Source: Gemmatimonadaceae bacterium
Lineage (GTDB): Bacteria > Gemmatimonadota > Gemmatimonadetes > Gemmatimonadales > Gemmatimonadaceae
DNA: 51,041 bases
NCBI GenBank assembly: GCA_014377535.1
Contig: JACMPK010000176.1
Span: 1-51,041 of the forward strand
Direction of reading: 5' to 3'
Below, piece after piece: positions 43,554-51,041 of the stretch; the stretch's first letter is position 1; every line of letters starts with the position of its first letter. The notes beneath the pieces were generated by a model. The model was not told the origin of the DNA, did no database searches, and saw only the letters and a program-made list of their open reading frames with translations. Position numbers and translations under genes: made by a program.

Positions 43554-44927
43554 TCAGGCTGTCGAACCCTGATCGAACCAATGCGCAGCCGGGGGTGCAG
43601 CCGCAGTCGCAAAAAACATCGCCTGCTGCGCCGCCCTCGGGAACTCCCCGGCATATGCGTCGGACCAGGCGCGCACGAACGCGTCCACGCCAGCCGTGTC
43701 GACGAACGCCCAGACACTGCCGCCAAATCCTGCACCGAAGGCCGATGCCGCGACTGCGCCATGCACCTCTGCGAGACGAACCAGCGCGCGCGTCTCGTCG
43801 ATCTGGTTGCCGAGCCACTCGTCTGCCGCACGAAAGGAACGCGCGGTGACATCACGCAGCTCGCGCCAGTCACGCGTTTCAAACGCCTGTGCCGCTGCCG
43901 GAATGAGCGTGCAGGTCTCCAGCAGAAACTGGTCGAGACGATGGCGCAGGTCGGTGGCGGAGAAGGCAGCGGTGATGCATTCAGGGAGTCGTGCACGCAG
44001 TGCACTCGGTGCGTCGACGTCGCTTTCCATGGCAGCGGCGAGCGAGTGATCGTCGCGCCCCGTCACACCATTCCACGACGACAGCAGGTGCCGCACCATC
44101 AGCGATGCGCGGTTGTACTTCTCCTTTGCCGCGCCGGACTTCTCGGCCACCACGCCAGACGACGCGACGACGAAGCAGTGTGTGGGCGGCAGTTCGTACG
44201 CGCCCCGCTTCACCACGGGCATCCAGCTGAAATCGACGACCTTGTGCGGTTCGGCGCAGAGAATCGCAGTCTGGTCCTGGCTGCCGCCCAGCGTGCCGAC
44301 ACCGGCCAGTCCGGCCAGCGCACCGAACGCGCCGCCCATCTCCATCGCGCCCAGGTAGCCGGCAAGATCAGGCAGGGTCGGGAGCGAACGATGCCACGTT
44401 TCCGTCTCGGGCAACTGGTTGATGGCCGCCACTGCCCGGAAAATGCTGATCATGAGCGCGGTGGACGAACTCACGCCTGCGGCCAGTGGCAGGTCGCTGA
44501 TGAACTGGATGTCGACGCCCGTTCGTGCCTCAGGAAAGTTGAGCACGATACGGCGGATGGCCGTCGCGACGTAGTTGGACCAGTGCCCTGCGATGGGGAC
44601 GATGCCGGGGTCGAGCGGCGCTTCGTACTGGATGTGCGCACTCGGGTCCGCAACGCGAACCATGCCATCGGCGCGCGGTGCGGCGCGCAGGCAGAATCCC
44701 CGTTCGACCGCGGTGAGCAACGATCGCCCGCCGGCATAATCCGTGTGCTTGCCGAACACCTCGATGCGGCCGGGCGTCCACGCCGACATTCTTCCGTGCA
44801 CGGCGGCGCCGACCGCATCAAGTGCGGCATCACACCGCACCAGTGACGCGGCTTTCAGTTCGGCATTGCCGCTCGTGAAGGCCAGTGCAAGCAGCTCGTC
44901 GGTGAAGCGCTGCTGCATCGCCGGCAC
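43554..44927 (-). CDS. galK: Galactokinase-like GHMP sugar kinase
   Basis: 457 residues, longer than the usual 380-400 of GalK. Motifs: GRIEVFGKHTDYAGGRSLL (sugar-binding galactokinase signature), LPLAAGVSSSTALM (the GHMP phosphate loop) and the C-terminal SAFGAGFGGSVWAFV. It phosphorylates the anomeric carbon of galactose or a relative such as N-acetylgalactosamine, at the expense of ATP. The GTG at 44927 shares one base with the upstream stop (TAGTG); an ATG at 44918 is an alternative. Position between a GH109 enzyme and a sugar nucleotidyltransferase suggests that the released sugar is phosphorylated and then activated. GalNAc versus galactose cannot be told from sequence alone. Confidence 0.88.
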   Translation of the reverse strand: MPAMQQRFTDELLALAFTSGNAELKAASLVRCDAALDAVGAAVHGRMSAWTPGRIEVFGKHTDYAGGRSLLTAVERGFCLRAAPRADGMVRVADPSAHIQYEAPLDPGIVPIAGHWSNYVATAIRRIVLNFPEARTGVDIQFISDLPLAAGVSSSTALMISIFRAVAAINQLPETETWHRSLPTLPDLAGYLGAMEMGGAFGALAGLAGVGTLGGSQDQTAILCAEPHKVVDFSWMPVVKRGAYELPPTHCFVVASSGVVAEKSGAAKEKYNRASLMVRHLLSSWNGVTGRDDHSLAAAMESDVDAPSALRARLPECITAAFSATDLRHRLDQFLLETCTLIPAAAQAFETRDWRELRDVTARSFRAADEWLGNQIDETRALVRLAEVHGAVAASAFGAGFGGSVWAFVDTAGVDAFVRAWSDAYAGEFPRAAQQAMFFATAAAPPAAHWFDQGSTA

Positions 44928-45748
44928 TACAGATCCACCAGTTGGCCGCGCAGCACACCGGCCACGCTCTCGATGTCACCGCGTGTCGAGAGATCGAGCA
45001 CACCTGCCGCGCTGCCGAGCACGCGAAAACGCTCACCGAGTTCGGTCATCGCGATCCGCACCGCATCCTGCAGCTCGAGTTCACCGCGCACGCTCGGCGT
45101 CACCCGCCTGCAAGCTTCATAGATCGCGGGCGTGAACGACCAGAGATTCATGCTGATCATGGAGTGCGCAAGCAGCGACTCGTATGTGGCCAGATCCGGC
45201 TTCTCGATGATCCCCGCAAGAAACCCACTCGCGTCGCGCTGCAGCAGCGCGAACTGTCGCACGCGTTCCTCGGGAATGTTGCTGCCCGCCATCAGGCCGT
45301 GCAGGTCGAAGCCGACCGTGCCCGATGCGCCGAGCTGCGCGAGTTCGCGGCATGCGTCGACCGGGTAGAAGTTGTCCCCGTTCATCACGAGCACGGTGTC
45401 CGCACCCGCGAACGCCTTGGCGGCGGACACTGCGCCTGCCGTGCCGTTCGCGGTGGGCTGCGTCGCGAACGAGACCTGCAGGCGTCGCATCGGCAGCGCA
45501 CCGTAATACGACCGGATTGCATCATGCTCGGGACCGATCACCAGGCAGACCTGCGTGATCCCTGCATCGGCAAGGCTGCTCAATGCATGATCCAGGAACG
45601 GCCGTCCGGTCCCGACCGGAATCATGGCCTTCATGCCGTTGTCGGCGACACGCGCCTGCACCGCATCGAGGTGTGCGGAGGCGTCGGCTCGACGCATCCG
45701 CGTGCCCAGCCCTCGCGCCAGGATCACGGCCTTCTCGGTCACTGCCAT
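44927..45748 (-). CDS. Sugar-1-phosphate nucleotidyltransferase
   Basis: 273 residues from the ATG at 45748, which has a full GGAGG Shine-Dalgarno 7 bases upstream. The nucleotidyltransferase signature is VILARGLGTRMRR (14 residues after the start region, with ARG replacing the usual AAG), followed by KAMIPVGTGRPFLDHALSSL and LVMNGDNFYPVD, with the metal-binding Asp. It joins a hexose-1-phosphate to a nucleotide (UTP or dTTP type). It is 1 base from galK, so it probably takes the galactokinase product directly, replacing a GalT route; no galT or galE is visible nearby. The substrate is inference. Confidence 0.87.
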   Translation of the reverse strand: MAVTEKAVILARGLGTRMRRADASAHLDAVQARVADNGMKAMIPVGTGRPFLDHALSSLADAGITQVCLVIGPEHDAIRSYYGALPMRRLQVSFATQPTANGTAGAVSAAKAFAGADTVLVMNGDNFYPVDACRELAQLGASGTVGFDLHGLMAGSNIPEERVRQFALLQRDASGFLAGIIEKPDLATYESLLAHSMISMNLWSFTPAIYEACRRVTPSVRGELELQDAVRIAMTELGERFRVLGSAAGVLDLSTRGDIESVAGVLRGQLVDL

Positions 45749-45911
45749 ATGGTCACCTCCATGGTCTGCTGCGATCCCCGTGCGGCGATGAACGCCCGAT
45801 GCCGCGCACCGCATTGCAAGGCTTGCACCGCCGGAGGCCAGACTGCGTGATCGGTCGCCGCCTGGCCATTTCCATCGAGCCCGCGACGACCGTCCGCGTC
45901 GACGAGATCTC

Positions 45912-47369
45912 TCAGCCGCGCGTATCTGCCGCATCGAGTGGCCGCATGCCAAGCGGCACAATCGTGGCAACATCGAACGTGCGACCGTAGCCGGTGACCA
46001 CCGACACCACGACCATGCCCACGAGCGCCCACGCGTAGCTGTTGTGCATGCCGATGCTCCACGGTGACTGCACCGGCATGCCGTAGTTCCCGGCACTACC
46101 GCTGGCGCTGGCTGCGAGGATCGTCGGCAGGAACCACGGCAGCAGGAAGGGCCACGTGCAGACGGTCAGGTCAAGGAGGTTGGCGCGGCGATACCGCGAA
46201 AGCCCGAAGCGTGCGCCCGTCTGACGCGCGAACGCGCCGACGGCAAGAATCGCGACGACGCTGTGTGTCGTGATGAGCACCGCTGCGCTCACCACCCCCA
46301 CGATCCACCACTCGCCGGTTTGCGCACCGGTGGCGCGATTGGCGGCGGCGGCCACCAGTCGCTCCAGCACATCGGTTGCCTGCAGCGTGCCCACGAGCGC
46401 CACCAGCAGCAGCGTGAACACGCTCACCCCGAGCGCGCGCCGCCTGCCATCCCCCACCAGTCCAGTGGCGCCGAACGTGCCCGGTGCCAAGTGCAGCATC
46501 GCGTACGGCGTCAGCAGCCGCAGCGACAGGCCAAGCACCACCGAGAGCGCAATGCCAAGCAGCAGCGCCTCGATGAGATGGCGCTGGCGCAGCAGCATCA
46601 AAATCACGAGAGCGGGCGCCCCGAGCATGACGAGCGCCCCCGGGCGCGCGTCGAGCGACGCGGCAGCAGCCACGCCCTGCAACGCGGTGACGTCTGCGCG
46701 TGTCCCTGTCAGCGCCGACACGACGAGGGCCACCAGTCCGGCCGGCAACACATAGCGCAACCGGCTGCGCACGGTGCCGCCAATGTCCGCGTCCTGCGAT
46801 CCACTCGATGCGATCGTGGTGTCGGAGACGGGCGAGATGGAGTCGCCGAATGTCGCGCCGCCGAGGATAGCGCCCATCAGCACCGCGGGATCGGCACCAG
46901 CCGGACCGCCGGCCGGAAAGAGCAGCGGTCCCGCGAGCAGGATGGTGCCGAAGCTGGTGCCGGTGGCCGTGGACACGACCGCGCAGACGAGGAACGCTGC
47001 GGCGACATAGCCGCCACCGGTGAGGTGCGCCGCCTTGGCCAGCCAGGCCAATGCGCCCACGAAGCCCGATGCCGCGAGGATCGTCCCGAGCACGCCCGCA
47101 AACAGCCAGGCGCAGAGCATGACCATCACGACGCGCTGGCTCATGCCATCAAGCATGGCCTCGCAGTAGCGCGCCCGGTCACGCGCCAGCAGCAACCCCA
47201 GAATGAGCGCGCCGAGCAGAATTGGCCAGAATCCCTTCTCGTCGGGCGACTTCGCGAAGGCGAGCACCGCGACGCCGCCAAGGAATGCGGCAAAGGGTGC
47301 AAGCGCGCCCGCAAGCCCGCCGTAAAAGGTCAGCGGGGCCGGATCTGTGACTGCAGCTGGCGTGGACAT
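45912..47369 (-). CDS. nhaC: Na+/H+ antiporter, NhaC family
   Basis: 485 residues with about 11-12 hydrophobic helices. The NhaC family motif GATFGDSISPVSDTTIAS is intact (about 175-195), preceded by STATGTSFGTILLAGPLL; a second repeat carries TTHSVVAILAVGAFA. It exchanges external protons for internal sodium, or in some members organic acid pairs. It is followed by a 163-base gap and then the nucleotidyltransferase on the same strand, so co-transcription is possible. No Shine-Dalgarno was seen. Confidence 0.92.
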   Translation of the reverse strand: MSTPAAVTDPAPLTFYGGLAGALAPFAAFLGGVAVLAFAKSPDEKGFWPILLGALILGLLLARDRARYCEAMLDGMSQRVVMVMLCAWLFAGVLGTILAASGFVGALAWLAKAAHLTGGGYVAAAFLVCAVVSTATGTSFGTILLAGPLLFPAGGPAGADPAVLMGAILGGATFGDSISPVSDTTIASSGSQDADIGGTVRSRLRYVLPAGLVALVVSALTGTRADVTALQGVAAAASLDARPGALVMLGAPALVILMLLRQRHLIEALLLGIALSVVLGLSLRLLTPYAMLHLAPGTFGATGLVGDGRRRALGVSVFTLLLVALVGTLQATDVLERLVAAAANRATGAQTGEWWIVGVVSAAVLITTHSVVAILAVGAFARQTGARFGLSRYRRANLLDLTVCTWPFLLPWFLPTILAASASGSAGNYGMPVQSPWSIGMHNSYAWALVGMVVVSVVTGYGRTFDVATIVPLGMRPLDAADTRG

Positions 47370-47407
47370 GTGGACGGAGAAACTCGCCGTCGGCTATCGT
47401 TCGCGCC

Positions 47408-47800
47408 ATGCCACCGACACCAGATGCGCCGCGCGCTGCACCCAACGATGCCTTCACGTTGTTCGACGTGCGCGTGGAGGTAATCGCGACGGATCGTCCG
47501 ATGGTGTGCAATCACCAGCCGGGTGACTGGTTCGCGCTGGTCGGCGAGAACCTGCACTTTCCACCGGGCCAGAGCTTTCCGCTCTATCCGCTGGCGGCGC
47601 TGCTGCCGCTGCTGCCAGCGAAGCAGCGGCCCACGCACCCGCATGACTGGATGACCACCGATGCCGTGATTGCCTGCCCGGATCCGCACTGCGGCGGGCA
47701 GTTCCGCATCACGCGTACCGGCACCACGACGTTCCGGCACGCCGACGTCACGCGCGTGCCGCTGGCTGCCGCAGACCTGCGCGACAGCGCATGCGCATGA
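47408..47800 (+). CDS. TIGR04076 family protein
   Basis: 130 residues. Family features are VEVIATDRPMVCNHQPGDWF, GENLHFPPGQSFPLYPLAAL and LPLLPAKQRPTHPHDWM, with paired cysteines in IACPDPHCGGQFRITR. Members are small cytoplasmic proteins of unknown role, often adjacent to aldo/keto reductases or decarboxylation genes. The last 10 bases overlap the following aldo/keto reductase gene, so the pair is an operon. It is divergent from nhaC across 38 bases. Confidence 0.88.
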   Translation: MPPTPDAPRAAPNDAFTLFDVRVEVIATDRPMVCNHQPGDWFALVGENLHFPPGQSFPLYPLAALLPLLPAKQRPTHPHDWMTTDAVIACPDPHCGGQFRITRTGTTTFRHADVTRVPLAAADLRDSACA

Positions 47801-48846
47801 CGGTGTTACCGCAGGTCGCGCTGGCCGCCGACTACACCATTCCACGGCTGATCAAGGGCGGCTGGCAGCTTGCCGGCGGGCACGGGACCGTGAACGCGAC
47901 CGATGCCATGCGCGACATGCTGGCATTCACCGATGCCGGCATCACGGCGTTCGACTGCGCTGACATCTACACCGGGGTCGAGGAGCTGATCGGCCGATTC
48001 ATTCGCGAGCGGCGCACCCTGCGTGGTGCCGACGCACCACCGGTTCGCGTGCACACGAAGTGCGTGCCCGACCTCGCGGCGCTGCCCACGCTCACGAAAA
48101 CGGACCTCGCACGCATCATCGACCGGTCATTGCAGCGACTCGGCGTGGAACGACTCGACCTGGTGCAGCTGCACTGGTGGGACTACGACATTCCCGGCGC
48201 GGTCGATGCGGCACTGCACCTGGCGGAGCTGCAGCAGGTGGGCAAGATCCATCACCTCGGCGCGACGAACTTCGATACGTCACATCTCGACGCCCTGCTG
48301 ATTGCCGGTGTGCCGCTGGTGTCGCACCAGGTGCAGGTGTCGGTGCTCGATGGTCGGGCGCTGCGCGACATGGCAAGATTGTGCTCTCGACACGGTGTGC
48401 AGCTGCTGGCGTATGGCGCACTCGCGGGCGGCTTCCTGCACGAGCGGTGGCTGGGAGCTCCAGAGCCTGCGATGCCGCTGGAGAATCGCTCGCTGGTGAA
48501 GTACAAGCTGATCATCGACGACATCGGCGGCTGGGATCACTTCCAGTCGCTGCTGCAGCTGTTGCGGCGCATCGCAGACGCACACGAGACGACGATCGGT
48601 GCGGTCGCGCTTCGGTATGTGCTGGATCAGGAACCGGTGGCCGCAGCGATCGTCGGGGCACGGTCCACCGCACACCTGGCATCGACTGTCGCGGCGACAC
48701 AGTTGTCGCTCACGACCGCCGAACGCGCGCAGCTCGCCGCGATGATCGCAACGGCGCACGGTCTGGTCGGCGACGTCTACACGCTCGAACGTGAAAAGGG
48801 TGGCCGGCATGCGTCGATCATGCGCTACAACCTGAACACGACCTGA
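47791..48846 (+). CDS. Aldo/keto reductase
   Basis: 351 residues, TIM-barrel NAD(P)H-dependent reductase. The catalytic tetrad can be placed as Asp and Tyr in FDCADIYTGVEELIG, Lys in VRVHTKCVPDL and His in VQLHWWDYDIPG. The C-terminal cofactor pocket region is AAIVGARSTAHLAST. The sugar or aldehyde substrate is unknown. The ATG overlaps the end of the TIGR04076 gene by 10 bases. It ends 12 bases before the convergent M24 peptidase gene. Confidence 0.92.
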   Translation: MRMTVLPQVALAADYTIPRLIKGGWQLAGGHGTVNATDAMRDMLAFTDAGITAFDCADIYTGVEELIGRFIRERRTLRGADAPPVRVHTKCVPDLAALPTLTKTDLARIIDRSLQRLGVERLDLVQLHWWDYDIPGAVDAALHLAELQQVGKIHHLGATNFDTSHLDALLIAGVPLVSHQVQVSVLDGRALRDMARLCSRHGVQLLAYGALAGGFLHERWLGAPEPAMPLENRSLVKYKLIIDDIGGWDHFQSLLQLLRRIADAHETTIGAVALRYVLDQEPVAAAIVGARSTAHLASTVAATQLSLTTAERAQLAAMIATAHGLVGDVYTLEREKGGRHASIMRYNLNTT

Positions 48847-48858
48847 CCAACGCGATGA

Positions 48859-50313
48859 TCACGGCACCAGAGCACGCGTCGCGCCCGGGATCAGGTAGAA
48901 CGCCTCCTGCCGGGGACGGAAGAAGCGGAAACCGTCCGGCGTGAGGTACGCATCGTCCTCCATCATCACGAACACCTTCTTGCCGCCCCACTCGGCCACC
49001 GGTGTGACCGTATTCAGCTCGATGGAGATGTATGAGCCCAGTCGCAAGCGGCTGTTCAGCGCCGTGGTGTCACTCCGGTTCGCGGCACGGAAGTCGATGC
49101 CGGCGCCCATGCCATGTCCCTGCGTGCCGATGGGATGCGAATACACCATCGCCTCGATGCCCTTCTCCTTCATCTCGGTCATCGTCGCGCGGAACACCGC
49201 ACCGCCCGTGAGACCGGGCCGAGAATGACGCAGCATCAGCGCGTCCTGCAGCGTGTTGGTGTTGGCCAGCGCCTGTCGCAGCCCGGCAGGTGCGTCCGTC
49301 TCGCCAGGCTTCAGCACATAAGCCATCTTCTGCCAATCGGTGTCGAAACCCATGTAGCTGATGCCGAAGTCGATGTGCACCAGGTCACCGGGCTCGATCA
49401 CGATCGCCTCCGGTGCGACGGCGAGAAAGCCGCGTGATGTCGCGATGTCGCCGCCGGCCCGCTGCACGCGCAGGTCGGGCTGAAACCAGGTGCGCACGCC
49501 GGCGTTCCAGATGGCGTCATACAGATGTCGGCGCACGTCACCCACCGTCGTCCGGCCGGGCGTGATCACATCGGCCGACAGCGCACGCTTCACGATCGAC
49601 TCCGTGACGGCGACGGCCGCGCGGTAGTGCTCCATCTCCTCCGGCAACCGCGTGTCCAGATATTCCTCGATGAGATCCGACGCGCTGACGAACTTCGCCG
49701 TGCCCTCGGCGCCAACGGCATCGGCGATGAAGAGGTAGGCGTCGTGACCGAGTGAGCGTGTCTGACCGCGACGTCCGCTGATGCCGAGTCCGATCGTCTT
49801 CGGCTTCCACGTCTGGTACAGCTCGCGCAGCGTGAGACTGGCCGGCCGTGGTTCGGTGGTCGGTGCATCGAAGAATCGCGCGAGGTTCTCCTCGGTATAG
49901 CCCGTGATCGCGTACTTTTTCAGGCCCTGCGCGCCGCCATCGATGAACACGAAGAAGTCGCGATTGCCCGTGTACGGTCGGGGCGGCGCGACATGCTGCG
50001 ACAGTGGATCATCGTGGAACTCCTCGTTGACGACGATCCACATTCCGATGTCGTGCCGCCGCATCATGGGTAGGAGCAGCGCATGACGACGTGCGAGCCA
50101 TCCTTCCCGAATGATGATCTGTTGCGACCATGGCAGCAGCTCCGCGGCAATGCTCACACCCCGACCTGGTGCGGAGATCACCGCGCTGGTTGCCGATCTC
50201 GTGGGCGATGCTGCCGGTGACGTTTCCGTTGCGCGGACGCTCACGCACCCGGTGAGCAGGACGAGTGCGACCGGCGTCATGGCGCGGTGCAGGAAGTGGC
50301 GCGAACGGGGCAT
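48859..50313 (-). CDS. M24 family metallopeptidase lipoprotein (Xaa-Pro aminopeptidase-like)
   Basis: 484 residues from the ATG at 50313, which begins a lipoprotein signal ([14 protein letters not shown], lipobox LLTGC). An N-terminal creatinase/prolidase domain (about 60-230) precedes the pita-bread catalytic domain. The five metal ligands can be identified: Asp in [12 protein letters not shown], Asp in GFDTDWQKM, His in [13 protein letters not shown], Glu in [11 protein letters not shown] and Glu in [11 protein letters not shown]. It would act outside the cytoplasm on Xaa-Pro peptides. In-frame sequence upstream of 50313 has no coding character. Confidence 0.92.
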   Translation of the reverse strand: MPRSRHFLHRAMTPVALVLLTGCVSVRATETSPAASPTRSATSAVISAPGRGVSIAAELLPWSQQIIIREGWLARRHALLLPMMRRHDIGMWIVVNEEFHDDPLSQHVAPPRPYTGNRDFFVFIDGGAQGLKKYAITGYTEENLARFFDAPTTEPRPASLTLRELYQTWKPKTIGLGISGRRGQTRSLGHDAYLFIADAVGAEGTAKFVSASDLIEEYLDTRLPEEMEHYRAAVAVTESIVKRALSADVITPGRTTVGDVRRHLYDAIWNAGVRTWFQPDLRVQRAGGDIATSRGFLAVAPEAIVIEPGDLVHIDFGISYMGFDTDWQKMAYVLKPGETDAPAGLRQALANTNTLQDALMLRHSRPGLTGGAVFRATMTEMKEKGIEAMVYSHPIGTQGHGMGAGIDFRAANRSDTTALNSRLRLGSYISIELNTVTPVAEWGGKKVFVMMEDDAYLTPDGFRFFRPRQEAFYLIPGATRALVP

Positions 50314-50441
50314 GACGCGGTCTCGAGGCTGGAAGTGGTGGCGCAGCGAAGATACGCCGTGACTTTGACAGCGGCGCGGCGGGGTGCTAATTACGGAAAT
50401 CTCCGTAGACACGCTCCCATGTACCCGTGACACCCGGCACG
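50314..50441. promoter_or_regulatory. Divergent intergenic region, M24 peptidase / carboxypeptidase-regulatory-like gene
   Basis: 128 bases between divergent starts must hold both promoters. It contains the AT-richer patch GCTAATTACGGAAATC near 50390; no convincing -35/-10 pair was found. Confidence 0.35.
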
Positions 50442-51041
50442 ATGTTTACTCTGCGCTTCCTGTCGCTCGTGCTCGTGCTGTGCACCGGGTCGGCGCTGCG
50501 TGTGCAGGCGCAGGCGTCCGATGCTGCCGGACGGCTGACCGGCACGGTGCGGGCCGCGATCACCGATCTCGTGGTCCCGTACGCGGTGGTCAGCATTCCA
50601 GCGCTGTCGATCGAGCGCTTCACCGATGCCAGCGGCCAGTTCCTGCTGGGACGCGTGCCGGTGGGCATGCATGAGCTGGTGATCCGGCGGATCGGTTTCG
50701 TGCCATGGCGTCGGCGCGTGGAGGTGCTGGCGGGTCAAGCGACGAGCGTCGCGGCGCTCATGCAACCGGTGCCGGCACGCCTGTCGGGCGTGGTGGTCCG
50801 GGAACTGGCGCGCTGCGCTGACCCCGGCATGCCGGATCCTGTGCGAGAAACGCAGGTCTCGCAGCTCGTGACGCTGTTGCGCGAGAACGCCGACACGTAC
50901 CGGCTGCTCGTGTCGCAATACCCGTTCAGCTACGTACAGATCGCGGCGCTTGGCGAGGTGAGCGACAGTGCATTCCTCGTGCATCGTGTCGACACGGCAA
51001 CCGTCGCGAGCCTGAACCCACGACGGTACCGGGCAGGCGAC
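50442..51041 (+). CDS. Secreted carboxypeptidase-regulatory-like domain protein (cut by right edge)
   Basis: My translation from the ATG at 50442 stays open to the end of the window, giving 200 residues. The signal peptide is [20 protein letters not shown] with cleavage after VQAQA. A carboxypeptidase-regulatory-like/TonB-plug-associated beta-sandwich follows: [40 protein letters not shown] and [16 protein letters not shown], then [10 protein letters not shown]. Full-length relatives are either short secreted proteins or N-terminal parts of TonB-dependent receptors; the missing 3' end decides which. Confidence 0.85.
   Translation, partial: MFTLRFLSLVLVLCTGSALRVQAQASDAAGRLTGTVRAAITDLVVPYAVVSIPALSIERFTDASGQFLLGRVPVGMHELVIRRIGFVPWRRRVEVLAGQATSVAALMQPVPARLSGVVVRELARCADPGMPDPVRETQVSQLVTLLRENADTYRLLVSQYPFSYVQIAALGEVSDSAFLVHRVDTATVASLNPRRYRAGD

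Noticed and set aside
45739-46062. Small minus-strand frame between nhaC and the nucleotidyltransferase gene, ending MEVTIWQ
   Set aside because: No start codon with a Shine-Dalgarno, most of it lies inside nhaC, and it merely passes through the strong ribosome site of the next gene; a decayed gene end cannot be excluded.
1-51041. tRNA, rRNA, CRISPR arrays, insertion sequences, phage genes
   Set aside because: None seen by reading both strands; no cloverleaf-like CCA-ended segment, no repeat-spacer array and no transposase or integrase domain.

Overview
The window is a GC-rich bacterial chromosome segment, densely coded on both strands, with many GTG/TTG starts and stop/start overlaps. Gene content points to Gemmatimonadota or a close relative: a Ser/Thr kinase with TolB-like and TPR parts, DUF5916, DUF885 and S9 secreted hydrolases, a carboxypeptidase-regulatory-like protein and many signal peptides ending in AQA. 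This assignment is inference from family content; there is no rRNA or tRNA to confirm it.

Layout. 1-4132 (minus): a cbb3-type cytochrome oxidase operon, ccoS-ccoN-ccoO-ccoP, a small membrane protein and a P1B-type ATPase cut by the left edge, every junction being a 4-base stop/start overlap. 4338-10882 (minus): the Ser/Thr kinase and a 1157-residue fusion of a GH18-like domain, a polysaccharide deacetylase and a GT2 synthase. 10999-14243 (plus): a coupled pair of exported beta-propeller proteins. 14305-15828: a SugE-type SMR transporter (minus) and a DUF1684 lipoprotein (plus).

15923-23337 is the most striking part: meh (minus), then smtA-smtB-mct-mcl-mch (plus), followed by an unknown 178-residue protein. 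These are the six proteins that in Chloroflexus run the second half of the 3-hydroxypropionate bicycle: malate is activated to malyl-CoA and split to acetyl-CoA and glyoxylate, and glyoxylate plus propionyl-CoA then becomes acetyl-CoA and pyruvate through beta-methylmalyl-CoA, mesaconyl-C1-CoA, mesaconyl-C4-CoA and citramalyl-CoA. The CO2-fixing half (acetyl-CoA carboxylase, malonyl-CoA reductase, propionyl-CoA synthase) is not in the window.

23322-36693 is mostly minus-strand accessory and envelope genes: an EamA transporter, a DUF6526/exported RidA/exported GlcG operon, a small CPXCG zinc-ribbon protein (plus), YaeQ, an LpxR-like outer-membrane protein, a dienelactone hydrolase, the ABC-F protein Uup, a DUF885 hydrolase, and a DUF5916 gene interrupted by an in-frame amber codon. 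36897-51041 holds an S9 peptidase, a periplasmic rhodanese, an acyl-CoA ligase, a probable GalNAc/galactose salvage cassette (GH109, galactokinase, nucleotidyltransferase) with an NhaC antiporter, a TIGR04076/aldo-keto reductase pair, an M24 lipoprotein peptidase and a truncated carboxypeptidase-regulatory-like gene at the right edge. No stretch over 300 bases lacks a gene. I saw no tRNA, rRNA, CRISPR array or transposase.
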